A stretch of 64,000 bases of DNA from Sphingobium psychrophilum (GCF_012927105.1 NZ_JABBFV010000002.1:186001-250000), one strand, 5' to 3'; positions 1-9,020 are shown, counted from the stretch's first letter. Program-made: numbers and translations. The notes: a model not told the origin generated them from the letters alone.

Positions 1-188
1 ACGATCCGGCATCGAGCGACCAGGAGGCGGCGATCCGCGAATATACCCGCGCGCTGATGATAAAGGATCTGGACGCCGCGATCGATCTTGCGCGCAGCTA
101 CGGCATTACGCTGCCGCTGGTCGAACTGGCGCGCCGGACGGACCAGGCCGTCGTCGGCCTGGCTGATGTGATGGGAGAGAAGGCATGA
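1..188 (+). CDS. NAD(P)-dependent oxidoreductase, 3-hydroxyisobutyrate dehydrogenase-like (C-terminal fragment)
   Basis: Only the last 61 codons lie in the window, read from position 3 and ending at TGA 186-188; the gene starts outside. The visible peptide includes KDLDAAIDLARSYG and PLVELARR. This pattern is typical of the all-helical C-terminal domain of 3-hydroxyisobutyrate / 6-phosphogluconate dehydrogenase-type enzymes, where the KD(L/x)xxA segment carries the conserved catalytic-site Lys-Asp region. Such enzymes oxidise beta-hydroxy acids with NAD(P). The stop overlaps the next start as ATGA, so the two genes are probably co-translated. The substrate cannot be inferred from this fragment. 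Confidence 0.75.
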   Translation, partial: DPASSDQEAAIREYTRALMIKDLDAAIDLARSYGITLPLVELARRTDQAVVGLADVMGEKA

Positions 189-580
189 GCATCGACGAAG
201 CCCAGTGGCAAAAGGGTCTGGAGGTTTTCGACAAGGTCTACGGGCCGGGCACGTCGGCGATGACGCTGCCGTTCCGCGACTCGTCCTTCAACCAGGAAAT
301 CGTCGGCAATCAATTTGCTAATCTGTGGGGTAGCGACATCTTCTCGATGCGCGAAAAACGCCTGCTGGTGTTGGGGGCGACAGCCATGCTGGGGCGGCCA
401 GACCTGGTCGAAATCCAGATGAATGGCGCGCTGACCAACGATGAATTTACCGACGAGGAACTGGATTTCCTGCCCCTGTTCCTCCTCTTCTACGCCGGTG
501 CTGGCAATACGACCGCCGTGTTCCGGGGAATAGAAGCGGCCAAGGCCCGCCGCAAGGAACGCGCCGCCGCCGCGGAATGA
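185..580 (+). CDS. Carboxymuconolactone decarboxylase (CMD) family protein
   Basis: A 131-residue protein with the CMD fold signature: an FNQEIVGNQFANLWG segment (about residues 36-50), the SMREKRLLVLGATAMLGRP segment (about 56-74), then a MNGALTNDEFTDEEL stretch (about 79-93). The length fits single-domain gamma-carboxymuconolactone decarboxylase-like proteins. No CxxC redox pair is present, so it is unlikely to be an AhpD-type peroxidase reductase. It overlaps the upstream dehydrogenase by four bases and ends before a strong terminator, so it is the last gene of that operon. Family members either decarboxylate lactones in aromatic degradation or serve unknown roles; the true substrate here is unknown. 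The C-terminus is Arg/Ala-rich. Confidence 0.8.
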   Translation: MSIDEAQWQKGLEVFDKVYGPGTSAMTLPFRDSSFNQEIVGNQFANLWGSDIFSMREKRLLVLGATAMLGRPDLVEIQMNGALTNDEFTDEELDFLPLFLLFYAGAGNTTAVFRGIEAAKARRKERAAAAE

Positions 581-601
581 ACGAACGATCCTGAAGCAAG
601 A

Positions 602-640
602 GGGGCGGCCCGGTCATCATCGACCGGGCCGCCCCTTTTT
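602..640 (+). terminator. Rho-independent terminator
   Basis: A perfect 14-bp stem (602-615 pairing with 622-635), a six-base ATCATC loop, then five T residues at 636-640. It closes the operon that ends with the CMD-family gene. The T run abuts the stop codon of the convergent MFS gene; the hairpin could also slow transcription from the other side, but that strand lacks a good U tract after the stem. Confidence 0.9.
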
Positions 641-1944
641 CATGCCACGTCCGGCACCTGCGCCCGCCGGATCGCGCGCGACGCCATCAACAGCATCAAC
701 CCGCCGGCAAAGGTGAACAGCATCGCGATGCCGATGCCCCAGGCGATGCCCTCATTGCCGCCCACATAATCGCTGACCGCACCGATCAGATAGGTGCCGG
801 CCCCCACGCCGATCAGGTTCGCGCCCAATTGCACCATCGACACCGCCAGACCGCGCAGGCGCGGCCCCGCGATCGTGACGATCACGGCATAGATCGGCCC
901 GTTATAGGATGCGCTCAGGAAGCCGCAGGCCATCAGCAGCACCAGCATCGGTTGCAGGTCGTGGACCAGCATCGTGCCGATCCCGGTGATGGCGGTCAGC
1001 AGCGGGATGATCGCCCCGAACAATGCGGTCCGCGCAGGGTCGAACCCGCCGCGCCGCCGATTGATCGCATCGATCACCCAGCCCGCCAGGAAACCGCCCA
1101 GCGACCCCAGCCCGCCATAGGCGATGGCGATGATCATCCCCGCCCGGCCGATCGGCATGGCATGGACGCGGATCAGGAAGGTTGTGAGCCATGTGCTCAT
1201 CCCGTAAATCCCCGCCGCGATCAGCACGATCGCGCCGATGCAGTAGAGCAGCCCCGGCCGCGCCGCGAGCAGGGCGATACGCTGGGTCAAACCAGCGCGC
1301 TCGCCTTGCTGCGGCTTAGCCACCCCGTCCAGCCCGCCGCGCCGCGGTTCGCGCACCGTCAGCAACAGGATCGGGGCCAGCAGCAGTCCCGGCACCCCCG
1401 CCGCGACGAAGGCCCAGCGCCAGCCCGCGCTCTGGACGATCGCGCCGCCCACCAGGAAGGCGATGGCGAGGCCAATGCCCGAACTCAGATACCAGATGCC
1501 GATCGCGGTCGCGCGCCGATCCTCGCCGAAATAATCGCTCAGCAACGACATGCCGGTGGGGGAGCCGCCCGCCTCCGCCGTGCCCACCGCCGCCCGGCCT
1601 ATCACCAGCGTCCAGAAGCCCGTCGCCAGCCCGCACAGCGCGGTCGCGCCGCTCCACAATGTCAGCGCGGCGGCCATCAGGTTGCGCCGGTTCCAGCTAT
1701 CGACCGCAATGCCGAAGGGCAGGGCGGCCAGCGCGAAGAAGATGCCATAGGCAAAGCCCGCCAATATCCCCAACTGCCCGTCCGACAGCGCGAATTCCCG
1801 CCCCACCGGCGCCAGCACCAGGCCGATGACGGCGCGATCGATGCCGTGGCAGGTCTGCGCCAGCGTCAATATCCCCAGCACATACCAGGGGTAGCGACCT
1901 GTATCTGGGCGGGCATCGGGGCGGACATCGCCGGGCGCTCTCAT
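640..1944 (-). CDS. MFS transporter (Spinster-like / ACS-type)
   Basis: A 434-residue membrane protein with about 12 hydrophobic segments. The first helix region carries the HGIDRAVIGLVLAPV pattern, and the AEAGGSPTGMSLLSDYF motif after helix 4 is typical of Spinster-like and organic-anion MFS carriers. A DSWNRRNLMAAALTLWSG loop (about residues 82-99) corresponds to the cytoplasmic MFS signature loop between helices 2 and 3. It would sit in the inner membrane and move a small organic acid or hydrophobic substrate. It is divergent from the AraC-family gene across a 229-bp region, so that regulator is the likely controller. Substrate unknown; placement beside a TonB receptor and catabolic enzymes suggests uptake. 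Confidence 0.85.
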   Translation of the reverse strand: MRAPGDVRPDARPDTGRYPWYVLGILTLAQTCHGIDRAVIGLVLAPVGREFALSDGQLGILAGFAYGIFFALAALPFGIAVDSWNRRNLMAAALTLWSGATALCGLATGFWTLVIGRAAVGTAEAGGSPTGMSLLSDYFGEDRRATAIGIWYLSSGIGLAIAFLVGGAIVQSAGWRWAFVAAGVPGLLLAPILLLTVREPRRGGLDGVAKPQQGERAGLTQRIALLAARPGLLYCIGAIVLIAAGIYGMSTWLTTFLIRVHAMPIGRAGMIIAIAYGGLGSLGGFLAGWVIDAINRRRGGFDPARTALFGAIIPLLTAITGIGTMLVHDLQPMLVLLMACGFLSASYNGPIYAVIVTIAGPRLRGLAVSMVQLGANLIGVGAGTYLIGAVSDYVGGNEGIAWGIGIAMLFTFAGGLMLLMASRAIRRAQVPDVA

Positions 1945-2173
1945 GGCGCGGACCGTCTAGCCACGGGGGGATGATACATGCTGGGCCTCTCCGATTATTG
2001 GGATGGCGCAGCCTAGCCGCCGGGCGCGCACGCACCATCGCCGGGCTATGCCGCCACTCGGCCAGATACTGTCGCGATAAGGCCACGCGAATACCTACCC
2101 GAAGATAGTGCCAGGCGGCGTCTGTCAGGCTATGCAGGCGCATACCCAAAAATAGAAACGGGCGGAGGACAGG

Positions 2174-3052
2174 ATGTTTCGACCGGAGAGCGATTGGACC
2201 GGCCAGGAAAGGTTCGGGGTAAACGACTTCTACATAGAGGCGCAGGCGACCATGTGCGACGCGCGGGTCGACGTGCGCCACTTCAACTGGGTGTTGCCGT
2301 CCACCGGCGTCTTCAGCCCGGAAAAACATTATCTCGACTATTCGCTCGACAGCCAGCCGCGTCGCAGCATCGTCAGCATGGGCGGGCCGAACCGGCGCGC
2401 GGCGGCGGGCGATATCCTCTACATGCCGCCGCACCGCCACTATGTCGGCGAACCCGCCTTGCAGGAACGCCATCTGGTCTGCGTCGTGCTGGGCGACATG
2501 TTTCTGGACGAACTGTTCGACGGCGAACGCCCGCTCCAGGCGATGGAGCCGTGCGCCGACGTCCAGAATATCGCCATGCGCCGCATGTTCGAAGGGCTGG
2601 CGGCCGAACTGCGCACTCCCGGCTTCGCCAGCCAGACGATGATCCAGTCCATGATGATGGGCCTGGCGGTCGAACTCGTTCGCCATTTGGGGCCGCAGGA
2701 TCTTGGCGGCGGGATGACACGCTGCGGGCGGCAGGTGCGCCATATCGTTGATTATGTGATGGACAATCTGTCCGGCGCGCTGGGCGTCGCGGACATCGCG
2801 CGCGGCTGCAACATGAGCGTGCGGCACGTTGCGCGCGTGTTCAAGGATGGCACCGGCGTCAGCCTGGGCGAATTTGTCGCGACCAGCCGCATCGCCCTGG
2901 CCAAGGAATTGCTGCGCGGCGACACCGCCCGGATCAAGGAAGTCAGCTGGCGCTGCGGGTTCAGCAGCACATCGGCCTTTTCCGCGGCCTTCCGCGCGGC
3001 GACCGGCCAGACGCCCAAGGAATATCGTGTCCTGCCGATCCAGCTTCATTGA
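2174..3052 (+). CDS. AraC-family transcriptional regulator
   Basis: A 292-residue DNA-binding protein. The N-terminal half (about 1-170) looks like a cupin-type sensor domain, with PHRHYVGEPALQERHLVCVVLGD inside it. The C-terminal 100 residues are a double helix-turn-helix of the AraC/XylS type, with LGVADIARGCNMSVRHVAR as the first HTH and IKEVSWRCGFSSTSAFSAA as the second, followed by GQTPKEYR. The start at 2174 is preceded by a good GGAGGA ribosome site. It lies between the divergent MFS gene and the downstream TonB receptor and probably regulates one or both in response to their substrate. Confidence 0.9.
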   Translation: MFRPESDWTGQERFGVNDFYIEAQATMCDARVDVRHFNWVLPSTGVFSPEKHYLDYSLDSQPRRSIVSMGGPNRRAAAGDILYMPPHRHYVGEPALQERHLVCVVLGDMFLDELFDGERPLQAMEPCADVQNIAMRRMFEGLAAELRTPGFASQTMIQSMMMGLAVELVRHLGPQDLGGGMTRCGRQVRHIVDYVMDNLSGALGVADIARGCNMSVRHVARVFKDGTGVSLGEFVATSRIALAKELLRGDTARIKEVSWRCGFSSTSAFSAAFRAATGQTPKEYRVLPIQLH

Positions 3053-3199
3053 CGGCAAACTATCGGACAGCGGCCAAAACCTGTCGCAACACAGTCAATC
3101 AGGGGGCGCTCTCTTTAGGGGCCATCACCGCTCCGTTAAGATCGCCCCGCAATGACGTGCCGAACCAGGCACCAATATAAAAATAAACTGGGAGGATTT

Positions 3200-5590
3200 A
3201 TGACCAAGGCCGTCACTCTGGGAACCATCGCCACAGGCGCGCTGATCGCCGCCATGGCGCAGCCTGCTTATGCGCAACAGCCGCAGTCCGGCGCGGAAGG
3301 CATTCAGGACATCGTCGTCACCGCCCGCCGTACCGAGGAAAGCCTTCAGACCACGCCGATCGCCGTCACCGCGCTCAGCCCCGAAGCGCTGGCCACGGCC
3401 AAGGTCGAAAATGTCGTCGATCTGCAACGCACCGCACCGGGACTGGTGATCGGCCGTGGCTCGGCCGGCGGCGACGGCATCGTCTTCGTCGCCATTCGCG
3501 GCCAGGGCAATCTTCAGCCGATCCTGGCCAATGACCCCGCCGTCGCCACCTATATCGACGGCATCTATATTCCGCGCCCCTCCACCGGCATGACCGACCT
3601 TCAGGACATCCAGCGCCTGGAAGTGCTGCGCGGGCCACAGGGCACGCTGTTCGGCCGCAACACCACCGGCGGCGCGATCAACATCATAACCAGCGACCCC
3701 GACGATCAGCTGAGCGGCGCGTTCAAGGCCGAATATGGCAATTACGACAATCTGGGCGTGTCGGCGAGCATCAACGTGCCCCTGGCGCAGGGTCTGGCGA
3801 TCCGCATGAGCGGCGCGATCAACGAACGTGAAGGCTATGGCACCAACCCGCTCAACAATCGCGATTTCGCCGACAACAGGTCGAAATTCCTGCGCGGCAA
3901 GCTGAAATATGATGGCGAAGGCTGGGATTTCACCCTGTCGGGCGACTGGAACCGCCAGTCCAACCATGGCCAGCAGACCGCGCTCTGGGCGTTCAACCCC
4001 GCTATCGTCCCTGCCCCCTTCCAGCCCGGCCTAACCGCAGGCTTGCTCAAGAAGGCGAACTGGTGGGACAATATGGCGACCGGCACGTCGCTCGCGGCGG
4101 GCATCGGCACGCTGACGCCCGAAGCGCAGGCGCTGTACGGCGTACAGCCGTTCAACACGCTCGAAGTCTATGGCTTTTCCGGCACGCTCAATGTCGAACT
4201 GGGCGGCCTGAACCTCAAATCGATCACCGGCTATCGCCACTCGATGAACTATGGCCTCAGCGACACCGACGGCACTGCCGTCCCGCTGCTGGGCACTTTC
4301 GCCGGGTCCGGCTCCTATTATGTGTCGCAAGAACTCCAGCTATCGGGCGACATCACCGATAGTTTGAGCTTCATCACCGGCGCCTATGCCGGCAAGGAAA
4401 GCGGCTATGAATTTAGCCGTTCGCAGATTTTCGGCGGGCTGATCCGCGATTCCAACGCGGACGTCACCAACAAAACGTTCGGCCTGTTCGCCCAGGCCTA
4501 TTATGAGATCACGCCTACGATCCGCGCGGTCGGTGGCTTCCGTTATACCTGGGATACGCGCAACAGCGTGCTGCACAATGCGCAGGTGCTGGGCCGCCCC
4601 TATGATGTCGCGGTCGCAGGCACGCCCACCGGCATCAACTGCACCGTCACGCCGTCCGAACCAGTAACCCCCACGACCTGCAACCAGGTCCAGAACGCCA
4701 AGTTCAACTATCCCGCCTGGAACCTGGGCGTCGACTGGCAGGCCGCCGACAATATCTTCCTCTATCTCGCCACCCGCGGCGCGGCGAAGGCCGGCGGTTG
4801 GAACCTGCGCGCCGGCGGTCTTCCCGCCTTCTCGCCGGAAAAGGTCAAGGATGTCGAAGCGGGCCTGAAGGTCGATCTGTTCGACCGGCGCGTGCGCTTC
4901 AACACCGCGATCTTCCACACCTGGAAGGATGACAATCAGGCGATCGTCAACAGCTTCGTGCCCGGCATCGGCGTCACCCAATATATCCAGAATAACGGCA
5001 AGGTCCGCATCTGGGGCATCGAAAATGAAATCACCGTGATCCCGTGGGAAGGGATGACTTTCAGCGCCAATGGCAGCTTGCAGAACGGCAAATATGTCAA
5101 GGGCAGTTTCAGCGAAACGCAGGTGATCGCGGGCAGCGGCTGCACTAACCCCGCCGGCGTCGTCAATGGCTGCGTCGTCGATTTAAGCGGCCTGCCGCTG
5201 CTGCAATTGCCCAAGCGGCAGCTCAACATCAGCGCCACGCAGAAGCTGGATGTGGGCGGCGGCACGCTGGCCCTGACCGGTGCCTATGCCTATGTCGGGT
5301 CGCAGCATTTCGACGCGGTCAAGGCGGCGGATCAGGCTTCGGCCGCGACCAAGGCTGCCTATGATGTCGAAAACGCGCTGGGCAAGGTGCCGGGCTATGG
5401 CATCTTCAACGGCCGCATCGCCTTCAAGCTCGACAACCCCAACGTCGAAGTCGCGCTGTACGGCCGCAACATCACCAACAAGAAATATCTGCTGCGTCGC
5501 TTCCCCGACCTCTACCGGACGCTGGGGATCGCGGTGGCTTATGTCGGGCAACCCGCCACCTATGGCGTGGAAACGACGTTCAAATTCTGA
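3200..5590 (+). CDS. TonB-dependent receptor
   Basis: A 796-residue outer-membrane receptor. ATG 3200 was chosen because GGAGGA lies at 3191-3196 and the protein then opens with a clean signal peptide ending PAYA-QQ (cleavage near residue 25). A TonB-box-like DIVVTARR follows at about residue 37. The plug domain contains the hallmark LEVLRGPQGTLFGRNTTGG (about 137-155). The chain ends in a phenylalanine (VETTFKF), the usual beta-barrel C-terminal signature. It is of the sphingomonad catabolic type that imports aromatic, terpenoid or steroid-like substrates rather than siderophores, but the ligand cannot be read from sequence. The SDR gene follows after 68 bases. Confidence 0.93.
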   Translation: MTKAVTLGTIATGALIAAMAQPAYAQQPQSGAEGIQDIVVTARRTEESLQTTPIAVTALSPEALATAKVENVVDLQRTAPGLVIGRGSAGGDGIVFVAIRGQGNLQPILANDPAVATYIDGIYIPRPSTGMTDLQDIQRLEVLRGPQGTLFGRNTTGGAINIITSDPDDQLSGAFKAEYGNYDNLGVSASINVPLAQGLAIRMSGAINEREGYGTNPLNNRDFADNRSKFLRGKLKYDGEGWDFTLSGDWNRQSNHGQQTALWAFNPAIVPAPFQPGLTAGLLKKANWWDNMATGTSLAAGIGTLTPEAQALYGVQPFNTLEVYGFSGTLNVELGGLNLKSITGYRHSMNYGLSDTDGTAVPLLGTFAGSGSYYVSQELQLSGDITDSLSFITGAYAGKESGYEFSRSQIFGGLIRDSNADVTNKTFGLFAQAYYEITPTIRAVGGFRYTWDTRNSVLHNAQVLGRPYDVAVAGTPTGINCTVTPSEPVTPTTCNQVQNAKFNYPAWNLGVDWQAADNIFLYLATRGAAKAGGWNLRAGGLPAFSPEKVKDVEAGLKVDLFDRRVRFNTAIFHTWKDDNQAIVNSFVPGIGVTQYIQNNGKVRIWGIENEITVIPWEGMTFSANGSLQNGKYVKGSFSETQVIAGSGCTNPAGVVNGCVVDLSGLPLLQLPKRQLNISATQKLDVGGGTLALTGAYAYVGSQHFDAVKAADQASAATKAAYDVENALGKVPGYGIFNGRIAFKLDNPNVEVALYGRNITNKKYLLRRFPDLYRTLGIAVAYVGQPATYGVETTFKF

Positions 5591-5602
5591 CCGAACGGGG
5601 CT

Positions 5603-5632
5603 TGGGGGGAAGGCCGATCGGCTTTCTCCCCA
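5603..5632. repeat. 30-bp near-perfect palindrome after the TonB receptor gene
   Basis: The 30 bases form an uninterrupted inverted repeat, mismatched only at two G/T-type positions on each arm (which could form G-U pairs in RNA), centred on GATC. It lies 12 bases after the receptor stop and 26 before the SDR start. There is no T tract, so it is not a classical terminator. It may stabilise the receptor mRNA 3' end, attenuate read-through, or bind a dimeric protein. Confidence 0.55.
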
Positions 5633-5658
5633 CCGCTGAATATGGAGAATAGACTGGC

Positions 5659-6459
5659 ATGATGCGGTTGGAAAACAGGGTTGCGATCATCACCGGCGGC
5701 GGCGGGGGCATCGGGTCTGCCGTGGCCCGGCGCTTCGTTGCCGAAGGCGCGCGCGTCGTGATCGCCGACCTGTTCGAGGATGCGGCCATCCGTGCCGCGC
5801 AGCCGCTCGGCGACAAGGCGCTCGCGGTCCAGTTCGACGCGGCCGATCCCGCCTCGGTCAAGGCGCTGGTCGAACGCTGCGTCGATCATTTCGGTGGCCT
5901 GCACATCTTGCACAATAATGCGGCGATGACCGACCCGGCCAAAAGCCCGCAGGACACCACCGCCGTCGACATTCCCATCGCCATCTGGCGCGAGATATTG
6001 GACGTCAACCTGACCGGCTATCTGCTGGGGTGCAAATATGCGATTCCCCACATGGTCGCGGGCGGCGGCGGGTCGATCATCAATACTGCGTCCAATTCGG
6101 GCAGCGCGGGCGACCTGGCCCGCATCGCCTATGGGTCGTCCAAGGCCGCGATCATCGGCCTCACCAAATATGTCGCCACCCAGCATGGGCGCCAGAATAT
6201 CCGCTGCAACAGCATCGCGCCGGGCGTGGTGCTGACCGAAGCGCTGGAAAAAACGGTGCCGGGCCTCAAGGAAATCATCCAGCGGCACATATTGACCCCC
6301 GAATTTGGGACGCCCGACGATATCGCCGCGCTGGTCGCCTTCCTCGCGTCTGACGAATCGCGCTACATCACCGGCGAAAATATCTCCATCTCCGGCGGCG
6401 GGCTGATCCATCAGCCCCATTATGCCGATCTGCTGGCCTTCATGCAGGCGGCGGACTGA
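5659..6459 (+). CDS. SDR-family NAD(P)-dependent oxidoreductase
   Basis: A 266-residue classical short-chain dehydrogenase. The N-terminal Rossmann motif is GGGGGIGSAVA (about residues 13-23), NNAAMTDPAK gives the NNAG-like motif, and the catalytic Ser and Tyr-x3-Lys appear as NTASNSGSAG and YGSSKAAI. The C-terminal segment has NSIAPGVVLTEA and ends with the usual FLASDESRYITGENISISGGG. GGAGAA lies nine bases before the start. It should oxidise or reduce a hydroxyl/keto group on the compound imported by the upstream receptor. Acidic residues after beta-2 (IADLFEDAA) favour NAD(H) over NADP(H), as inferred from the family rule. Confidence 0.92.
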   Translation: MMRLENRVAIITGGGGGIGSAVARRFVAEGARVVIADLFEDAAIRAAQPLGDKALAVQFDAADPASVKALVERCVDHFGGLHILHNNAAMTDPAKSPQDTTAVDIPIAIWREILDVNLTGYLLGCKYAIPHMVAGGGGSIINTASNSGSAGDLARIAYGSSKAAIIGLTKYVATQHGRQNIRCNSIAPGVVLTEALEKTVPGLKEIIQRHILTPEFGTPDDIAALVAFLASDESRYITGENISISGGGLIHQPHYADLLAFMQAAD

Positions 6460-6481
6460 CATGTCCGCCGCCTGCCGATCC

Positions 6482-6847
6482 TTAATGCGCGGCCCGGTGG
6501 AAATAGCGGATGGTCAGCCGCCCTTCCTCGACCTTGTAGGTTTCCAGGCTGGGCAGCGTCACGACGCCGTCCGGGGTCTGGAGCCGATTGGCGACATAGG
6601 CCGCGCCTTCGCTACCGTTGACGATCACCTCGACCGGTTCAGTGATGCACTGGCCGCCATATTGCGTCCACATGTCGGCCATCGCGGTGGGACCGTCGAT
6701 CGCCGGCGCGCCGACATATTCGATGGTGAAGCCGTCCGGCCCCATCGCCGCGAACAGCCGGTCCAGCTCCTCGCGCTTGCCCTCATTCCACAACCGGTAA
6801 TTGTCGCGGATCGCCTGTTCCAGATCCAGCGTAGCTGCCTCGCTCAT
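6482..6847 (-). CDS. SnoaL-like / NTF2-family protein
   Basis: A 121-residue single-domain protein with the SnoaL/NTF2 cone fold pattern: an N-terminal helix LEQAIRDNYRLWNEGKREELDRLFA, then strands with MADMWTQYGGQ and a final TYKVEEGRLTIRYFH. Family members are ketosteroid-isomerase-like enzymes, hydratases, cyclases or ligand-binding proteins. ATG 6847 is preferred because AGGAGG lies eight bases upstream; an in-frame ATG at 6853 is only two bases from that site. It is convergent with the SDR gene and head-to-head with the P450 gene, 119 bases away. The exact reaction is unknown. Confidence 0.75.
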   Translation of the reverse strand: MSEAATLDLEQAIRDNYRLWNEGKREELDRLFAAMGPDGFTIEYVGAPAIDGPTAMADMWTQYGGQCITEPVEVIVNGSEGAAYVANRLQTPDGVVTLPSLETYKVEEGRLTIRYFHRAAH

Positions 6848-6966
6848 ATCCATCGCCTCCTTGTCTCGCGGTTGATCCGCGTCGCCGCCATCATGTGGCG
6901 GGCGGCGCTGGCCGCACCTGTCTTTGGCAAGGGGAACCCTTGCCCTTTCATCCCTCGGAGATACTC

Positions 6967-8187
6967 ATGACCGCACTCGCGCAAAAGCCCCTGCCAGCCC
7001 ATGTGCCGCCCGAACTGGCGATGGCCCTGCCGCTGTTCGCGCGCAAGGTGACCTATGACAATCCGTATGAAGTGCTGATCCCGCAAATGCATGCGGACCT
7101 GCCGGCGGTCACCTATGTCACCAACATCTTTCCCGGCGACCAGCCCGGCTGGCTGCTCAAAAATGCCGAAGACGTGCAGGCGATGCTGCGCGACGCCGAT
7201 AATTTCACCAAGAACGGCATGGGCAAATGGGCGCAGAATATCGGCGAAAACTGGCTGGTGATCCCGACCGAGGCCGATCCGCCAGTCCACACCGCCTATC
7301 GCAAGGCGCTCAACAGCCATTTCGCCCCGCAAAAGATGTTTGCGATGAAGGACCAGGTGCGCGAACGCGCCCGCACCCTGATCGATGAGTTCAAGGACAA
7401 GGGCGCGTGCGATTTCATCGCCGACTTCTCCGAAAAATTCCCGGTCTTCATCGTGCTGGACCTGCTCGGCCTGCCGCAGGATCGGATGGCCGAATTTCTG
7501 AAATGGGAAAAGGAACTGCTCCACAGCAATGACTGGGAAGTGCGCGGCAATGCCGTGCGCTGCGTCAAAAACTATCTGATGGAGGAGATAGAGGCCCGCC
7601 GCGTCGCACCGCGCGACGATTATATCAGCAAGATCCTGACGTTCGAGGTCGACGGGCGGCCGTGGAATGACGACGAAGTGCTGGGCCATTGTTTCAACCT
7701 CTATATTGGCGGGCTGGACACGGTGACGTCGCTGCTGGGCAATATCTTCGCCTATCTCGCCACCCATCCCGACAAGCAGAATGAACTGCGCGCCAACCCG
7801 TCGCTGATCGTGCTGGCGGTGGAGGAATTTCTGCGCGCCTTCGCCCCCGTCACCGCTTTCCGCATCGCGACCAAGGTGATCGAGATTCAGGGGCAGACGA
7901 TCATGCCGGGCGATTATGTCGCCTTCAGCACGCCCGTCATCGGCCGCGACCCGGCCTTTTACGAAGACCCGCAGGCGATTCGCTTCGACCGCAAGGCGCC
8001 CCATATGTCGCTGGGCAGCGGCATCCACAAATGCCTGGGGATGCATCTGGCGCGTCTGGAATTGCAGATCGCTGTGGAGGAATTCGTCACCACCCTGCCC
8101 GAATTCCGGGTCAAGGACGGGTTCCAGATTCCCTATTTCGCCGGCAACATTCTGCACGTCCCCGACCTGCACCTGCAATGGGGCTGA
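6967..8187 (+). CDS. Cytochrome P450
   Basis: A 406-residue soluble bacterial P450. The I-helix motif is GGLDTV (residues 248-253), the ExxR of the K helix is EFLR (287-290), and the heme loop is SLGSGIHKCLGMHLAR with the thiolate ligand Cys356. ATG 6967 was chosen because GGAG lies at 6957-6960 and the upstream codons show no conserved features. It would hydroxylate a hydrophobic substrate, needing a ferredoxin and reductase that are not in the window. The usual acidic-Thr pair is present as DT. A 95-bp gap with a strong hairpin separates it from cofE. Its class resembles terpene/aromatic-hydroxylating P450s, but I cannot assign a CYP family. Confidence 0.93.
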   Translation: MTALAQKPLPAHVPPELAMALPLFARKVTYDNPYEVLIPQMHADLPAVTYVTNIFPGDQPGWLLKNAEDVQAMLRDADNFTKNGMGKWAQNIGENWLVIPTEADPPVHTAYRKALNSHFAPQKMFAMKDQVRERARTLIDEFKDKGACDFIADFSEKFPVFIVLDLLGLPQDRMAEFLKWEKELLHSNDWEVRGNAVRCVKNYLMEEIEARRVAPRDDYISKILTFEVDGRPWNDDEVLGHCFNLYIGGLDTVTSLLGNIFAYLATHPDKQNELRANPSLIVLAVEEFLRAFAPVTAFRIATKVIEIQGQTIMPGDYVAFSTPVIGRDPAFYEDPQAIRFDRKAPHMSLGSGIHKCLGMHLARLELQIAVEEFVTTLPEFRVKDGFQIPYFAGNILHVPDLHLQWG

Positions 8188-8234
8188 GCGCGGCCAAAAG
8201 CGTCCGTCCAGACCGCCAGGGTTGACGCAGGGGG

Positions 8235-8265
8235 CGGCGGCATCGCAGGACAGGCGATGCCGCCG
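8235..8265 (+). other. Strong stem-loop abutting the cofE ribosome-binding site
   Basis: A 12-bp perfect stem (8235-8246 pairing with 8254-8265) with a seven-base loop lies in the gap between the P450 and cofE genes and touches the purine-rich cofE ribosome site (about 8265-8271). No T tract follows, so it is not an intrinsic terminator. It could protect the P450 transcript end or modulate cofE translation. Confidence 0.6.
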
Positions 8266-8282
8266 GGAGAAGACGTAACGCA

Positions 8283-9020
8283 ATGATAGAAATCATCCCC
8301 CTGACAGGGATTGGGGAGGTCCAGCCGGGCGACGATCTGGCGGACATCCTGCGCGGCGCGCTGGATCGGTGCGGCATCGAAACCCGCCCCGACGACATAT
8401 TGGTCGTGACGCAAAAGATCGTGTCGAAGGCGCAGGGGCGCTTCGTCGCCCTGGACGATGTCGTGCCCGGCGACGAAGCGATCAGGCTGGCGGACATCAC
8501 CCGCAAGGATGCCCGGCTGGTGCAACTGGTGCTCGACGAATCGAGCGCCATCATCCGCGCCGTGCCCCATGTGCTGATCGCCCGGCACCGGCTGGGCCAT
8601 GTCATGGCCAATGCGGGCATCGACCGCTCGAACATCGGCGCGGGGACCGGCGATCGCGCGCTGCTCCTGCCGGTCGACCCGGATGCGACCGCCGCGTCGC
8701 TGCACCGGCAACTCGCCATGCCCGTCATCATATCCGACAGTTTCGGGCGGCCCTGGCGCATGGGCGTCGTGGCGGTCGCCATCGGGGCGGCGGGCCTGCC
8801 CGCGCTGGACGACCGGCGCGGCGAGATCGACCGGGATGGCCGGACGCTGGAAGTCACCCAGATCGCCCTTGGGGATATCATCGCAACCGCCGCCTGCCTG
8901 GCCACGGGGGAGGGGGCGGAGGGTATTCCCGCCGCCCTGCTGCGCGGCTACGCCGTGGCGGGCGCGTCGCGCCCCGCCGCGGACCTGGTCCGCCCGTCGA
9001 ACGAGGATCTGTTCGCATGA
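8283..9020 (+). CDS. cofE: Coenzyme F420-0:L-glutamate ligase
   Basis: A 245-residue protein matching the CofE (FbiB N-terminal) family over its full length. Key segments are the opening IIPLTGIGEVQPGDDL, the DDILVVTQKIVSKAQGR motif (about residues 38-54), HVMANAGIDRSNIG (about 107-120) and ISDSFGRPWRMGVV (about 150-163). The enzyme adds gamma-linked glutamates to F420-0 with GTP. It is a stand-alone ligase without the nitroreductase-like domain fused in mycobacterial FbiB, the layout of archaeal and proteobacterial versions. Its stop overlaps cofD as ATGA. With cofD and cofC it covers the late steps of F420 assembly; the FO synthase gene(s) are not in the window. Confidence 0.93.
   Translation: MIEIIPLTGIGEVQPGDDLADILRGALDRCGIETRPDDILVVTQKIVSKAQGRFVALDDVVPGDEAIRLADITRKDARLVQLVLDESSAIIRAVPHVLIARHRLGHVMANAGIDRSNIGAGTGDRALLLPVDPDATAASLHRQLAMPVIISDSFGRPWRMGVVAVAIGAAGLPALDDRRGEIDRDGRTLEVTQIALGDIIATAACLATGEGAEGIPAALLRGYAVAGASRPAADLVRPSNEDLFA

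Noticed and set aside
1697-3058. 453-codon minus-strand frame spanning the MFS and AraC genes
   Set aside because: It crosses the divergent promoter and both real genes in a different frame and has no domain features.
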